From Mycetocola_A sp015752285 (lineage in GTDB: Bacteria > Actinomycetota > Actinomycetes > Actinomycetales > Microbacteriaceae), in the NCBI RefSeq assembly GCF_015752285.1, contig NZ_JADOUY010000004.1, positions 1 through 64,000 of the forward strand: a stretch of 64,000 nt of DNA, in the 5' to 3' direction. The translations under genes were made by a program, and so were the position numbers. The notes under the pieces were generated by a model. That model saw only the letters and a list, made by a program, of their open reading frames with translations, searched no databases and was not told the origin of the DNA. How positions within the stretch are numbered: position 1 is the first letter of the stretch; each line of letters begins with the position of its first letter. Below, piece after piece: positions 25,368 through 32,779 of the stretch.

Positions 25368-26861
25368 ATGACATCCATCAGCACCCTCGACGTCGTCGCA
25401 TCGCGCGCGGCGGACTCCGCTGCCGCGTTCGCGCGCACGTCACCCCGCGACCGGGCCGATGCGCTCGTCGCGGTCGCAGACGCGTTGCTCGACCATGCAG
25501 ACGAACTCATCGCCATCGGAGCGGACGAAACCGGTCTTGCCGTCGCGCGACTCACCGGCGAACTCACCCGCACGGCAGTCCAGTTGCGTCTCTTCGCCGA
25601 GACGATCGTCGACGGCGGGTACCTCGACGTGCGGATCGACGCCGCAGACGCGGGCTTCGTGCTCGGCGCGCGTCCCGACATCCGGCGGTATCTCATCCCG
25701 CTCGGCCCCGTCCTCAACTTCGCGGCGAGCAATTTTCCGTTCGCGTTCTCTGTTGCCGGTGGCGACACGGCGTCAGCGCTGGCTGCCGGATGCCCGGTGA
25801 TCGTCAAAGCGCACCCGGGCCATCCGCGACTCTCGGCCAGGACGGCGGATGTCGTCGCGGAGGCTCTCGCAGGTGCGGGAATGCCCGACGGTGTCTTCCA
25901 GCTCGTCGAGGGTGAAGAAGCAGGGGTCGAACTTCTGGGGCATCCGCTCATCGCGGCTGGGTCGTTCACCGGCTCCCTGCGTGCGGGGCGGATCCTCGCC
26001 GACATCGCCACCGGCCGGGACGCGCCGATTCCGTTCTTCGGGGAGCTCGGGAGCGTCAACCCGGTGTTCGTCACTGTCGATGCGATCACCGAGCGAGGCG
26101 CTGACATTGCGTCAGGTTTCGCCACGAGCGTCGCGGGTTCCGCCGGTCAGCTCTGCACCAAACCCGGCTTCGTGTTCGTTCCGATCGGCCACGACCTCGA
26201 TGCGCCCATCGCCGCCGCCGTGGCGGACGTCGCCGAGCATCGCTTGCTGAACCCGAGGATCACGGCGGGATACGTCGAACGGCGGGACGCGATCCTGAGT
26301 ACAGCCGGAGTGCGGATCGTCGCAGAGGGCACCGTCCGAGTCGACGACGACGGACAGGGCTGGGTGACCCCGACCATCGTCTCGGTCGGACTGTCCGAGC
26401 TCGAAAAGGCGGGAGACACCCTGCTCGACGAGTCCTTCGGTCCGCTGTCGATTCTGGTCGAGTACGGAACCGGCACCGATCTCGCGGCGGCGGCCGAGTC
26501 GCTGTTCGACGGCAGCCTCACGGCGACCATCCACATCGGTGACGCTGAAGAGAGCAGTGCTGTCGCGAACCTCGTGGAGGCGACGACCCGCCTGGCTGGC
26601 CGGGTGCTCTTCGGAGGCTGGCCCACCGGCGTCGCTGTGACTCCGGCGATGCAGCACGGCGGCCCGTGGCCGGCAACGACGAACGACTCGGGCACCTCGG
26701 TCGGGTCGGCGGCGATCGCGCGCTTCCTTCGTCCCGTCGCGTACCAGGGCGCGCCGGACCGCTTGCTCCCTGAACCTCTGCGCAACTCCAACCCGTGGGA
26801 CGTGCCCCAGCGAGTGGCGGCAGCAGGCGAATCTCCTACCTGGGGTGAGAACGCGCGCTGA
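25368..26861 (+). CDS. Aldehyde dehydrogenase family protein, probable 2-oxoglutarate semialdehyde dehydrogenase
   Basis: A 497-residue NAD(P)-dependent aldehyde dehydrogenase of the class found in hydroxyproline and sugar-acid pathways. Cys263 in AGQLCTKPG is the nucleophile and Glu226 in FFGELGSVNP the general base; PLGPVLNFAASNFPFAF and VIVKAHPGHP mark the cofactor-binding region. The wording SNFPFAFS and AHPGHP is typical of 2,5-dioxovalerate dehydrogenases. It should oxidise the deaminase product to 2-oxoglutarate, feeding the TCA cycle. Last gene of the operon; a large palindrome follows before the convergent gene. Confidence 0.9.
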   Translation: MTSISTLDVVASRAADSAAAFARTSPRDRADALVAVADALLDHADELIAIGADETGLAVARLTGELTRTAVQLRLFAETIVDGGYLDVRIDAADAGFVLGARPDIRRYLIPLGPVLNFAASNFPFAFSVAGGDTASALAAGCPVIVKAHPGHPRLSARTADVVAEALAGAGMPDGVFQLVEGEEAGVELLGHPLIAAGSFTGSLRAGRILADIATGRDAPIPFFGELGSVNPVFVTVDAITERGADIASGFATSVAGSAGQLCTKPGFVFVPIGHDLDAPIAAAVADVAEHRLLNPRITAGYVERRDAILSTAGVRIVAEGTVRVDDDGQGWVTPTIVSVGLSELEKAGDTLLDESFGPLSILVEYGTGTDLAAAAESLFDGSLTATIHIGDAEESSAVANLVEATTRLAGRVLFGGWPTGVAVTPAMQHGGPWPATTNDSGTSVGSAAIARFLRPVAYQGAPDRLLPEPLRNSNPWDVPQRVAAAGESPTWGENAR

Positions 26862-26942
26862 CCTCTCGGCAGCGCTGCCAGGGCGACCGGCGCGCGCTCC
26901 GACTTCCCACTTTCAGGCGCTCGGCTGACACGCTCGAGGAGC

Positions 26943-26977
26943 TTGCTCCACACTCAGGCCTTTGCTCCAAATTCAGG
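26943..26977. repeat. Short direct repeat, two units
   Basis: TTGCTCCACACTCAGG at 26943-26958 recurs as TTGCTCCAAATTCAGG at 26962-26977, 14 of 16 identical with a 19-base period. The second copy runs into the outer arm of the palindrome that follows. Confidence 0.7.
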
Positions 26978-27045
26978 AGATCAGGCGCGACACGCCGTGC
27001 GGGAGCGCTCCCATCGCGGCGTGTCGCCAGAAACTCCTGAATTTG
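26968..27045. repeat. Nested palindrome between convergent genes (possible terminator or mobile repeat)
   Basis: The outer arms CAAATTCAGGAG (26968-26979) and CTCCTGAATTTG (27034-27045) are perfectly complementary. Inside lies a second perfect pair GCGACACGCCG / CGGCGTGTCGC (26987-26997 and 27017-27027), and in the centre GGGAGCGCTCCC, itself a palindrome. It separates the end of the hydroxyproline operon from a convergent gene, so it may stop transcription from both sides. The layered arms resemble the palindromic elements at 36.0 and 37.2 kb but the sequence is different. Confidence 0.75.
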
Positions 27046-27093
27046 TAGAGGGGTGCGCGGAAGAGGGGTGTGCCGTCAGGGAGCGGCCGGCCG

Positions 27094-27633
27094 TCAGGGA
27101 GCGGGAAGCACGTCGGCGTCGGGGTGCTCGGACTCCTGCTGCTCGGACTCCTGCTGCACAGGCTCGAACGCCCAGTTCGGTGCCATCTGAGTCAGGCGGA
27201 TGCCGCGCCACTGCCACATCGACCACATCGGCATCCACATCGGCAGGGCGGCTGCGCCACCGAAGTCGAGACGGTCACGATAGAGCGTCTTCGCGGGGTC
27301 GCCGGGAGCGGGTGCGACCGCCATCTGGTGCCTCCAGCCCTCGAGGAGACTCAGCGGCCCGGTGAGCGGACGGCCGGAGTCGACGAGGATCCGGACCCCC
27401 GGCATCCGTTTGACGTCGAAGTCGAGATCGATGCGCTGGCGGCCGACCGGCACGACTCCGGCTCCGCGCACGGTGACGTCCATCGAGCCCGGTTCCCAGA
27501 GCGTCGGCACGGGGCCGCCCGGGTCGAGTTCGAGCAGTGGTGCGTACAGTTCGCGGAGGACTGTCGGGGAACGAAGCGCCCGCCAGGCGTCGTCGGGCTC
27601 GCAGTCGAGGATCAGTTTGAGTTGCACGCGCAT
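27094..27633 (-). CDS. Conserved hypothetical protein, SRPBCC/DUF2505-like fold suspected
   Basis: A 179-residue protein I do not recognise with certainty. It starts MRVQLKLILDCEPDDAWRALRSPTVL, a pattern seen in START/SRPBCC lipid- or ligand-binding domains, and has a Trp-rich segment PMWMPMWSMWQWRGIRL. The C-terminal tail carries a short repeat (EQQES twice). GGGAGC precedes the ATG at 27633, which I prefer to an in-frame start 39 bases upstream because the fold begins there. Convergent with the hydroxyproline operon. Confidence 0.65.
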   Translation of the reverse strand: MRVQLKLILDCEPDDAWRALRSPTVLRELYAPLLELDPGGPVPTLWEPGSMDVTVRGAGVVPVGRQRIDLDFDVKRMPGVRILVDSGRPLTGPLSLLEGWRHQMAVAPAPGDPAKTLYRDRLDFGGAAALPMWMPMWSMWQWRGIRLTQMAPNWAFEPVQQESEQQESEHPDADVLPAP

Positions 27634-27770
27634 GCTCCCAGTCTGATCCTCTTCAGCGAGCGGCGCGTGCAACGGTGGAGATTCGCACCGATTTCACCGG
27701 GACGGACTCCGGTCGCGGTGTGCGGCCGATGCTGCGAAGTTCCGAACGCCACATGCGCTAGACAGGAGGC

Positions 27771-28235
27771 ATGGCGATTCGATACTGGCTGGTGGTGTCG
27801 TCACGCGACCACGTGCGCAGCGCCGTCGACCTCGGGATCGTGCAGGTGAGCCACGGTGCTCGTGCCGGACTCGACCGGATGGGGGAGTCAGACGGGGTGG
27901 TCTGCTATTCGCCGCGAACCGAGCACCCGGACGGCGACGTGCTCCGCTCGTTCACCGCGGTCGGCCGGGTCGCGGACGCCCGGGTCTACCAGGCGGTGTC
28001 CCTCGACTGGCGACCGTGGCGCCGTCGCGTCGACTGGGATCCGACAGCCGAGTCCGCCCCGATTCGCCCGCTGCTCGGCGCACTCGAACTCACCAGGAAC
28101 GCGCCGAACTGGGGTTATCAACTCCGCGCGGGGCTCCTCGAGATCTCGCGCCATGACTTCGAGATCGTCCGGCAGTCCATGCAGCGCCCCACCCCGGACG
28201 ACCGGCGATACCCGGAAGAGCGACGCTGGCCGTAA
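27771..28235 (+). CDS. EVE domain-containing protein
   Basis: A 154-residue protein of the EVE/UPF0310 family, a PUA-like fold thought to bind modified bases in nucleic acid. The family opening YWLVVSSRDHVRSAVDLGIVQVSHG and the segments DGVVCYSPRTEHPDGDVLRSFTAVGRV and GYQLRAGLLEISRHDFEIV are visible. AGGAGG lies directly before the ATG, which also has TAGACA six bases upstream, so both leadered and leaderless initiation could be argued. It is a single-domain protein with no restriction partner nearby. Confidence 0.85.
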   Translation: MAIRYWLVVSSRDHVRSAVDLGIVQVSHGARAGLDRMGESDGVVCYSPRTEHPDGDVLRSFTAVGRVADARVYQAVSLDWRPWRRRVDWDPTAESAPIRPLLGALELTRNAPNWGYQLRAGLLEISRHDFEIVRQSMQRPTPDDRRYPEERRWP

Positions 28236-28265
28236 CAGAGCACCGACACCGGCTCCCGCCGCGAT

Positions 28266-28271
28266 TAAGCT
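28266..28271 (+). promoter_or_regulatory. Probable -10 box for leaderless transcription
   Basis: TAAGCT followed by six bases and the ATG at 28278. No Shine-Dalgarno is present, so transcription should begin at the start codon. Confidence 0.5.
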
Positions 28272-28277
28272 GTTCCA

Positions 28278-28844
28278 ATGCCCGATCCCGAGAACACAGC
28301 GGATGCCGTCACCACGATTCCGCAGGCCCAAAGCAAGTACCAGGTCCGATTCGACACCGGCAGTGGTGCCCTTCACCGGATCGGAACCGTCGACGTCGTC
28401 GTGTGGGTGGATGCTCTCGCACTCGGTGATGCTGCACCGGCGATCGCCGAGAACACCGTCGAAGCGCGCTCCCAGGCCGGGGCGGTCCTCGTCGCGGACC
28501 TCACCGACCGGAGCGCCGCGGCTCGCTGGATTCTCGAGCACCAGGTCCGGCTCGGCCGTCGCATCTCGATCGCGGTGATCGCCGCCGGTGAGAACGGATT
28601 CGCCGCACCGGACATCCTCGCGGCCGGGTCGGTGATCGACGCGCTCATCACCCTCGGGATCGACTTCACCTCCCCGGAAGCAGCCGTCGCGTGCGGCGCG
28701 TTCGCGAATCTCCGCAACGCCGTCGGGCACCTCTTCACGGCATCCGTCGGCGGACAGGCTCTGATCGGCGCAGGCGAACGCGACCAGGTCGTCGCAGCCG
28801 CGCGGATCGACTCAGCGGACGACGCCCGCGTATTGCGCTCCTGA
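28278..28844 (+). CDS. ComB-like (2-phosphosulfolactate phosphatase family) protein, short
   Basis: A 188-residue protein resembling the phosphosulfolactate phosphatase (ComB) family: VVVWVDALALGDAAPAIAENT near the N-terminus (VVIDVLRA-like strand), then AAGENGFAAPDILAAGSVIDAL, which matches the family motif around the catalytic Glu, and DFTSPEAAVA. It is shorter than typical ComB proteins of about 230-250 residues and no coenzyme M or sulfolactate genes are near, so a different substrate is likely. No Shine-Dalgarno; leaderless promoter spacing. Confidence 0.6.
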   Translation: MPDPENTADAVTTIPQAQSKYQVRFDTGSGALHRIGTVDVVVWVDALALGDAAPAIAENTVEARSQAGAVLVADLTDRSAAARWILEHQVRLGRRISIAVIAAGENGFAAPDILAAGSVIDALITLGIDFTSPEAAVACGAFANLRNAVGHLFTASVGGQALIGAGERDQVVAAARIDSADDARVLRS

Positions 28845-28870
28845 CTCTGCGGGTTGTCAGCCACGCCACA

Positions 28871-28876
28871 TAGGGT
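28871..28876 (+). promoter_or_regulatory. Probable -10 box for leaderless transcription
   Basis: TAGGGT, six bases, then the ATG at 28883. Same geometry as several neighbouring genes. Confidence 0.45.
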
Positions 28877-28882
28877 GCAGGC

Positions 28883-29185
28883 ATGAAAGCCATTCACAAC
28901 GACACCGTCCTGGCAGATGCCCCCACGACTGACCTCGTGAAGATCGAGGGCAACTGGTACTTCCCGCCGTCGAGCATCGCCAGTGACCTCTTCACCGAAA
29001 GCCCGACCGCGTACACCTGCGGGTGGAAAGGTGAAGCGCAGTACTGGACGGTCACCAGCGGCGGCGAATCTCAGAAGGATCTCGCCTGGAGCTACCCGGT
29101 GCCGTACCCGGCGTCGTTCGGCCGGGTGGGTCAGGACTATTCCGGCTATGTGGCATTCGACCGTTCGGTTTCGATCAGCGAGTAG
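28883..29185 (+). CDS. DUF427 domain-containing protein
   Basis: A 100-residue protein of the DUF427 family of unknown function. The family pattern is clear: VLADAPTTDLVKIEGNWYFPPSSI, then TYTCGWKGEAQYW-like TAYTCGWKGEAQYWTV and AWSYPVPYP, with DYSGYVAFD near the end. The stop codon lies inside the first unit of a 15-base tandem repeat in which every unit carries an in-frame TAG. The next gene is convergent. Confidence 0.88.
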   Translation: MKAIHNDTVLADAPTTDLVKIEGNWYFPPSSIASDLFTESPTAYTCGWKGEAQYWTVTSGGESQKDLAWSYPVPYPASFGRVGQDYSGYVAFDRSVSISE

Positions 29186-29231
29186 CCGATCGAAAAGTAG
29201 CCGATCAGCGAGTAGCCGGCCGGAGAGTAGG
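29173..29231. repeat. 15-bp tandem repeat (four units) carrying repeated stop codons
   Basis: Units GATCAGCGAGTAGCC (29173-29187), GATCGAAAAGTAGCC (29188-29202), GATCAGCGAGTAGCC (29203-29217) and a diverged GGCCGGAGAGTAGG (29218-29231). The period is a multiple of three, so each unit places a TAG in the DUF427 frame (29183, 29198, 29213, 29228). It fills the space between the convergent DUF427 and CGNR genes. Confidence 0.85.
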
Positions 29232-29867
29232 TCAGAGCGCAGGGCCTCCTGCGACCGGTCCGCGTGCTGCCCTGGCCCGGTGGGCTCGCACCTTGTTGCG
29301 GTTGCCGCAGCGCTGCATCGAGCACCAGCGGCGCGTGCCAGCCCGGGCGGTGTCGAGGTAGATCAGCCCGCAATCGTCGGCATCGCAGCGACGGATGTGG
29401 CCGGGAGTTTCGCCGGAGAACAACGCGACGGCATCCCGGGCCAGGGTCGACAGCGCCTGAGAAGCACGGGCCGCCGTGCGCCCGGCCTGCAGCGAGCCGC
29501 CGGCGAGTCGAGGCGGCATGTCCGGGGTAGCGGCGTACAGGTTGAGCAGGTCGATGTCACCGGCGCTCGGCTCGTCCCTCGACTCGGCGGCGAGCGCCAG
29601 GCGTCCGATCGATCCGCGCAGTCGGAGGGCATCGGCCAGGTCGCGTTCGGTGGCCTCGCTGGCCGGAAGTCGCTCCGAGAGCCAGGCTGTGAGATCTGCC
29701 GGTGAGCGCAATGTCTCCCGGGGCCCGTCGTGGCCGCCACCCAGAGCAGCCAGCGGGCCGGTGTAGGCGAAGTCCAGGGCCAGCGAGCTCGGGTCGAACC
29801 ACCAGCGGGTGCCTTCCGGCCAGGTGAACCATTGCCCGGTGGCGGGTTCCGTGGGCGGTTGGTGCAT
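29232..29867 (-). CDS. CGNR zinc-finger (ABATE-type) protein, putative transcriptional regulator
   Basis: A 211-residue protein. The N-terminal part is an ABATE-like stress-response domain (SLALDFAYTGPL near residue 30). The C-terminal CGNR zinc finger reads RRCDADDCGLIYLD...RRWCSMQRCGNRNKV, with four Cys to bind zinc. Such proteins are taken to be DNA-binding regulators. The start at 29867 has TATATT six bases upstream and only GGAAGC between, so leaderless transcription is likely. Followed downstream by the 15-bp tandem repeat. Confidence 0.87.
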   Translation of the reverse strand: MHQPPTEPATGQWFTWPEGTRWWFDPSSLALDFAYTGPLAALGGGHDGPRETLRSPADLTAWLSERLPASEATERDLADALRLRGSIGRLALAAESRDEPSAGDIDLLNLYAATPDMPPRLAGGSLQAGRTAARASQALSTLARDAVALFSGETPGHIRRCDADDCGLIYLDTARAGTRRWCSMQRCGNRNKVRAHRARAARGPVAGGPAL

Positions 29868-29873
29868 GCTTCC

Positions 29874-29879
29874 AATATA
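29874..29879 (-). promoter_or_regulatory. Probable -10 box of the CGNR gene
   Basis: TATATT on the minus strand, six bases before the ATG at 29867; a near-consensus -10 at the leaderless distance. Confidence 0.5.
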
Positions 29880-29920
29880 TGCGGGCCACTCGGGGGACGA
29901 GCTCGGAGCAGGAAGAGAGT

Positions 29921-30442
29921 TCAGAGCAGCTTGCGGAGGGTGCGCAGGTTTCTGGTGGTCGTCAGGATGCCTGGAGTCCTTGCGGTGCGCTTCGAGAAGG
30001 CGCTGTCTGTCGACATCCCCTTACGAACCTCCCAGTAGAGCACGCCGTCGCCCGCCCGAACCCGTTCGATCTCAGGATCGAGGTCGCCGGCGAGGTCGAC
30101 GAGAGTCGGGAGGTCGTCGGCTGTCTGCGCGAATATCACGTACGGCTGGCGGTCGTCGACTTCGTCGAACGGATAAGCGGCAACGATGGCGTCGACCGCG
30201 GCCTGGTCGGTGACGATCACCCTGGCCTGGTACCCGAACGCGTCAGAGAGGCCCTTCTCGATGGTTGCCGTCTGCTCGGAAGGGCCGCCTTGGCCGGCGA
30301 AAAGTACGTTACCGCTCGCGAGAACGGTGCGAACCTCGTCGAAACCCAGACCGCGGAACACCTCGGCGAGCTGGGCCGACTTCACGGTGATGCCTCCGAC
30401 GTTCACACCGCGGAGGAGCGCGATGCGGAGGGAGCCGGTCAT
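29921..30442 (-). CDS. DUF1697 domain-containing protein
   Basis: A 173-residue protein of the widespread DUF1697 family, function unknown. The family start RIALLRGVNVGGITVKSAQLAEVF, the motif VRTVLASGNVLFAG, and VLYWEVRKGMSTDSAFSK near the end are clear. The start at 30442 overlaps the stop of the upstream SprT-like gene by four bases, so they form a two-gene operon. A longer in-frame reading would lie entirely within the SprT-like gene. Confidence 0.88.
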   Translation of the reverse strand: MTGSLRIALLRGVNVGGITVKSAQLAEVFRGLGFDEVRTVLASGNVLFAGQGGPSEQTATIEKGLSDAFGYQARVIVTDQAAVDAIVAAYPFDEVDDRQPYVIFAQTADDLPTLVDLAGDLDPEIERVRAGDGVLYWEVRKGMSTDSAFSKRTARTPGILTTTRNLRTLRKLL

Positions 30443-30933
30443 GACGCCTGTGCGGCCGCGCGCTGTCGCATGGCCGGGGTGATCACCCGATGCTGCCAGC
30501 TGATCGCGAACGTCGGGTCGAACCGGCGGGAGCAGACACCGCATGAGGTGTGATGCTTGGGCTGGCGGTATCGATACAGGGTGTGCCCGTTGGGGCAGGA
30601 ACCGACCCACGGCGCCAGTTCGTCCGCCGTCTCGCCATGGTGCACGCGGGAACCCTCGTAGCCGAGGTCGGCGGCGATCCGCTTCCACGCCTGACCGTGG
30701 CCGGCGCGCGGACCCGCCAGTGCGTGGGCGACCTCGTGGAGCAGGATCTGATGGATCTCATCATCGTCGAAACGCGACGCGAGGTACCGCGAGACCGTGA
30801 TGCGCTTCGTGGTGAAGTTGCAGAGCCCGGCCCGACGTTTGGCATTGTCGAACCCGAACGACCACACGGTCGGGTCCAGATGCAGCTTAATCAGCGAGTC
30901 GGCCCACAGCCGTACTCTCACCAGATCGGACAT
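30439..30933 (-). CDS. SprT-like domain protein (putative zinc metallopeptidase)
   Basis: A 164-residue protein. The catalytic zinc motif HExxH is His66-Glu67-x-x-His70 in LLHEVAHAL, and a C-terminal zinc ribbon is suggested by CPNGHTLYRYRQPKH...CGVC. SprT/Spartan-like proteases act on DNA-protein crosslinks in eukaryotes; the bacterial role is not established. Start ATG at 30933 has TACCGT six bases upstream and no Shine-Dalgarno, another leaderless candidate. Co-transcribed with the DUF1697 gene. Confidence 0.87.
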   Translation of the reverse strand: MSDLVRVRLWADSLIKLHLDPTVWSFGFDNAKRRAGLCNFTTKRITVSRYLASRFDDDEIHQILLHEVAHALAGPRAGHGQAWKRIAADLGYEGSRVHHGETADELAPWVGSCPNGHTLYRYRQPKHHTSCGVCSRRFDPTFAISWQHRVITPAMRQRAAAQAS

Positions 30934-30939
30934 GCCATT

Positions 30940-30945
30940 ACGGTA
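30940..30945 (-). promoter_or_regulatory. Probable -10 box of the SprT-like operon
   Basis: TACCGT on the minus strand, then six bases and the ATG at 30933. Fits the TANNNT leaderless pattern. Confidence 0.5.
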
Positions 30946-30975
30946 GCGCGCGCGGCTGACATTCGCTCTCCCGGC

Positions 30976-31500
30976 TCATCGGCCGACGAATGACTCCGTG
31001 ACAGCGACCGCGATGAGGGCCGATTCGAGCTGATCGTCTGACGCGCCCAGGTCGGTCCGAAGCCTGACGGCGGCGGTGAAGTCGGCGAGGGCCAGCGGGT
31101 AATCCTGCTGGTCGAAGTACACCTTGCCGCGGTGCTGGAGGGCCAACGCCTCGAGCAGAGTCCAGTCGTGGGTGTGTGCCTCGTTGATGAGAGACGACAG
31201 CTCGTGCAACGCTTCGTCGTACGCCCCGCGGAACTGCAGCACCTGGGCGCGAAGCATCCGTGGCTGCATCAGACCCTTGCGGTCGCCGGTGAACCGGGCA
31301 AGCCGCACACACTGGTTGGCGACTTCGAGGGCCTCGTCGAGCTGCCCGGCGACCTTGAGCAGCCAGGCCTTCTCGCAGAGGGCGCTGAGACTGCGCATGT
31401 CGCCGAGCTCACTCAGTCGGTCCCCAACAGCTTTGAGGTCGACCTTCTCACGCAGGGTTGAGGCGTCGTAGCCAAGGATGATGCTCAGGGTGTACTCCAA
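30976..31500 (-). CDS. Tetratricopeptide-repeat-like protein
   Basis: A 174-residue all-helical protein. Helix pairs such as ALCEKAWLLKVAGQLDEALEVANQCVRLA, LMQPRMLRAQVLQFRGAYDEALHELSSLI and LEALALQHRGKVYFDQQDYPLALADFTAAVRL have the small-large TPR spacing (A-x3-G-x2-Y/L-A), giving about three repeats for protein-protein contact. The start is uncertain: TTG at 31500 is the earliest in frame and has no good Shine-Dalgarno. No signal peptide or membrane segment. Confidence 0.72.
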   Translation of the reverse strand: MEYTLSIILGYDASTLREKVDLKAVGDRLSELGDMRSLSALCEKAWLLKVAGQLDEALEVANQCVRLARFTGDRKGLMQPRMLRAQVLQFRGAYDEALHELSSLINEAHTHDWTLLEALALQHRGKVYFDQQDYPLALADFTAAVRLRTDLGASDDQLESALIAVAVTESFVGR

Positions 31501-31626
31501 CGGTGTCCGAAGTCCGGGAGGTGTTCGACCCGGGTTCTCTCTGACTTTAACCCGCGCATCCCCGTGCAGGGGTCACCGTCGTGCGCCTGTCGCCAGACGC
31601 ACTCACAATCTCCGTACCCGGTGGTG

Positions 31627-32778
31627 TCAGCCTTCGACGAGAGGCGCGAGGGTCAGTTCGATCAGCCGGTCATCGCCCTCACCGGGGCTGCCCCTGCCGT
31701 CGGTGTTGTTCGTGATCAGCCACAGGGTGCCGTCCGGCCCCGGCGCAACATCGCGGATCCGGCCGAACTCGCCCTCGAAGTAGGCGGATGCCGTGACGGC
31801 ACCCTCGAGTCCCTGACTGCCCTCAGGAACGTGGATGCCGTCGAGCATCCCCCAGAGTCGCTCGCCGCGGAGTGCCGCCATGAAGAGTGTGTTGTCGACG
31901 ACGGTCAGTCCGCTCGGGCTGGCTTCGTCCGTCGACCACTGGTACTCCGGGTCGACGAAGTCGCTGTTGCCGGCCTGGCCTTCGACGACCGGCCAACCGT
32001 AGTTCTGCCCTGGCTCGATGAGGTTGAGCTCGTCCCAGGTGTTCTGGCCGAATTCGCTCGCCCAGAGCCGGCCGTCGGCATCCCACGCCAGCCCCTGCGG
32101 GTTGCGGTGACCGAGAGAGAAGACGGGTGAGCCCTCGAACGGGTTGTCCTGAGGCACGTCGCCGGTCGGGGTCAGCCGAAGGATCTTGCCACTGAGGGAA
32201 TCGGGGTCCTGCGCCGCGTCGGCGTTTCCGGCGTCGCCGACCGTGGCATACAGCATCCCGTCCGGGCCGAAGGCGATCCGCCCGCCGTTGTGGTTGCCCG
32301 CCTTCGCCAGCCCATCGAGAACGACCTCCTGGTCGCCGAGGCCGAGGCTGCCGGGGGAGCCGGTCAGCGGCATCCGGACGATGCGGTTGTCGTCGTCGGT
32401 GGTGAGGTAGGCGTAGATCCAGTGCTGTTCGTCCTGCGTCCGGGCGGCGAGTCCGAGGAGCCCGCCCTCGCCTCCTGCGCTGACCCCGGAGACGATCCCG
32501 GCTTCGCGGAGGTCGCCCGACGGGGTGAGTTCCATGATCTGCCCCGTGTCACGGTAGCTGAGCAGGGTGCTGTCGCCGAGCCGCAGGATCGACCAGGGTG
32601 CGTCCAATCCGGTGGCCAGGACGGTCGACTCCCCGGTCGGGTAGACGGGAGGGGCGCCTGTCGGGGCGGGGGCCGGCGTCTCGGGCGCCGGCGGGCGCTG
32701 AGGAAGGGGCTCGGATGCCGTGCACCCGGCCAGGAGGAGGGCGGCGGTGGTGATGGCGACGAGCGGGAGCCGGCGCAT
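31627..32778 (-). CDS. PQQ-dependent sugar dehydrogenase family lipoprotein (glucose/sorbosone dehydrogenase fold)
   Basis: A 383-residue exported protein. The N-terminus MRRLPLVAITTAALLLAGCTASEP is a lipoprotein signal with lipobox LAGC, then a Pro/Ala-rich linker and a six-bladed propeller: LDAPWSILRLGDSTLLSYRDTG, GGEGGLLGLA, NHNGGRIAFGPDGMLYATVGDAGN, SLGHRNPQGLAWD and WASEFGQNTWDELNLI. These are the soluble-glucose-dehydrogenase-like (GSDH) hallmarks, including the catalytic-region His in NHNGG. The start at 32778 gives the signal peptide; a longer frame has none. It begins one base after the stop of the upstream spermidine-synthase-like gene. Substrate unknown. Confidence 0.88.
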   Translation of the reverse strand: MRRLPLVAITTAALLLAGCTASEPLPQRPPAPETPAPAPTGAPPVYPTGESTVLATGLDAPWSILRLGDSTLLSYRDTGQIMELTPSGDLREAGIVSGVSAGGEGGLLGLAARTQDEQHWIYAYLTTDDDNRIVRMPLTGSPGSLGLGDQEVVLDGLAKAGNHNGGRIAFGPDGMLYATVGDAGNADAAQDPDSLSGKILRLTPTGDVPQDNPFEGSPVFSLGHRNPQGLAWDADGRLWASEFGQNTWDELNLIEPGQNYGWPVVEGQAGNSDFVDPEYQWSTDEASPSGLTVVDNTLFMAALRGERLWGMLDGIHVPEGSQGLEGAVTASAYFEGEFGRIRDVAPGPDGTLWLITNNTDGRGSPGEGDDRLIELTLAPLVEG

Positions 32779-32779
32779 C

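Noticed and set aside
23414..26125. Open frame of about 900 codons on the minus strand across the hydroxyproline genes
   Set aside because: It is the mirror of GC-rich third codon positions in well-recognised plus-strand genes. Its translation resembles no family and it has no ribosome site.
29173..29231. Possible CRISPR array
   Set aside because: The units are contiguous 15-mers with no spacers and no cas genes. No repeat-spacer pattern was seen anywhere in the window.
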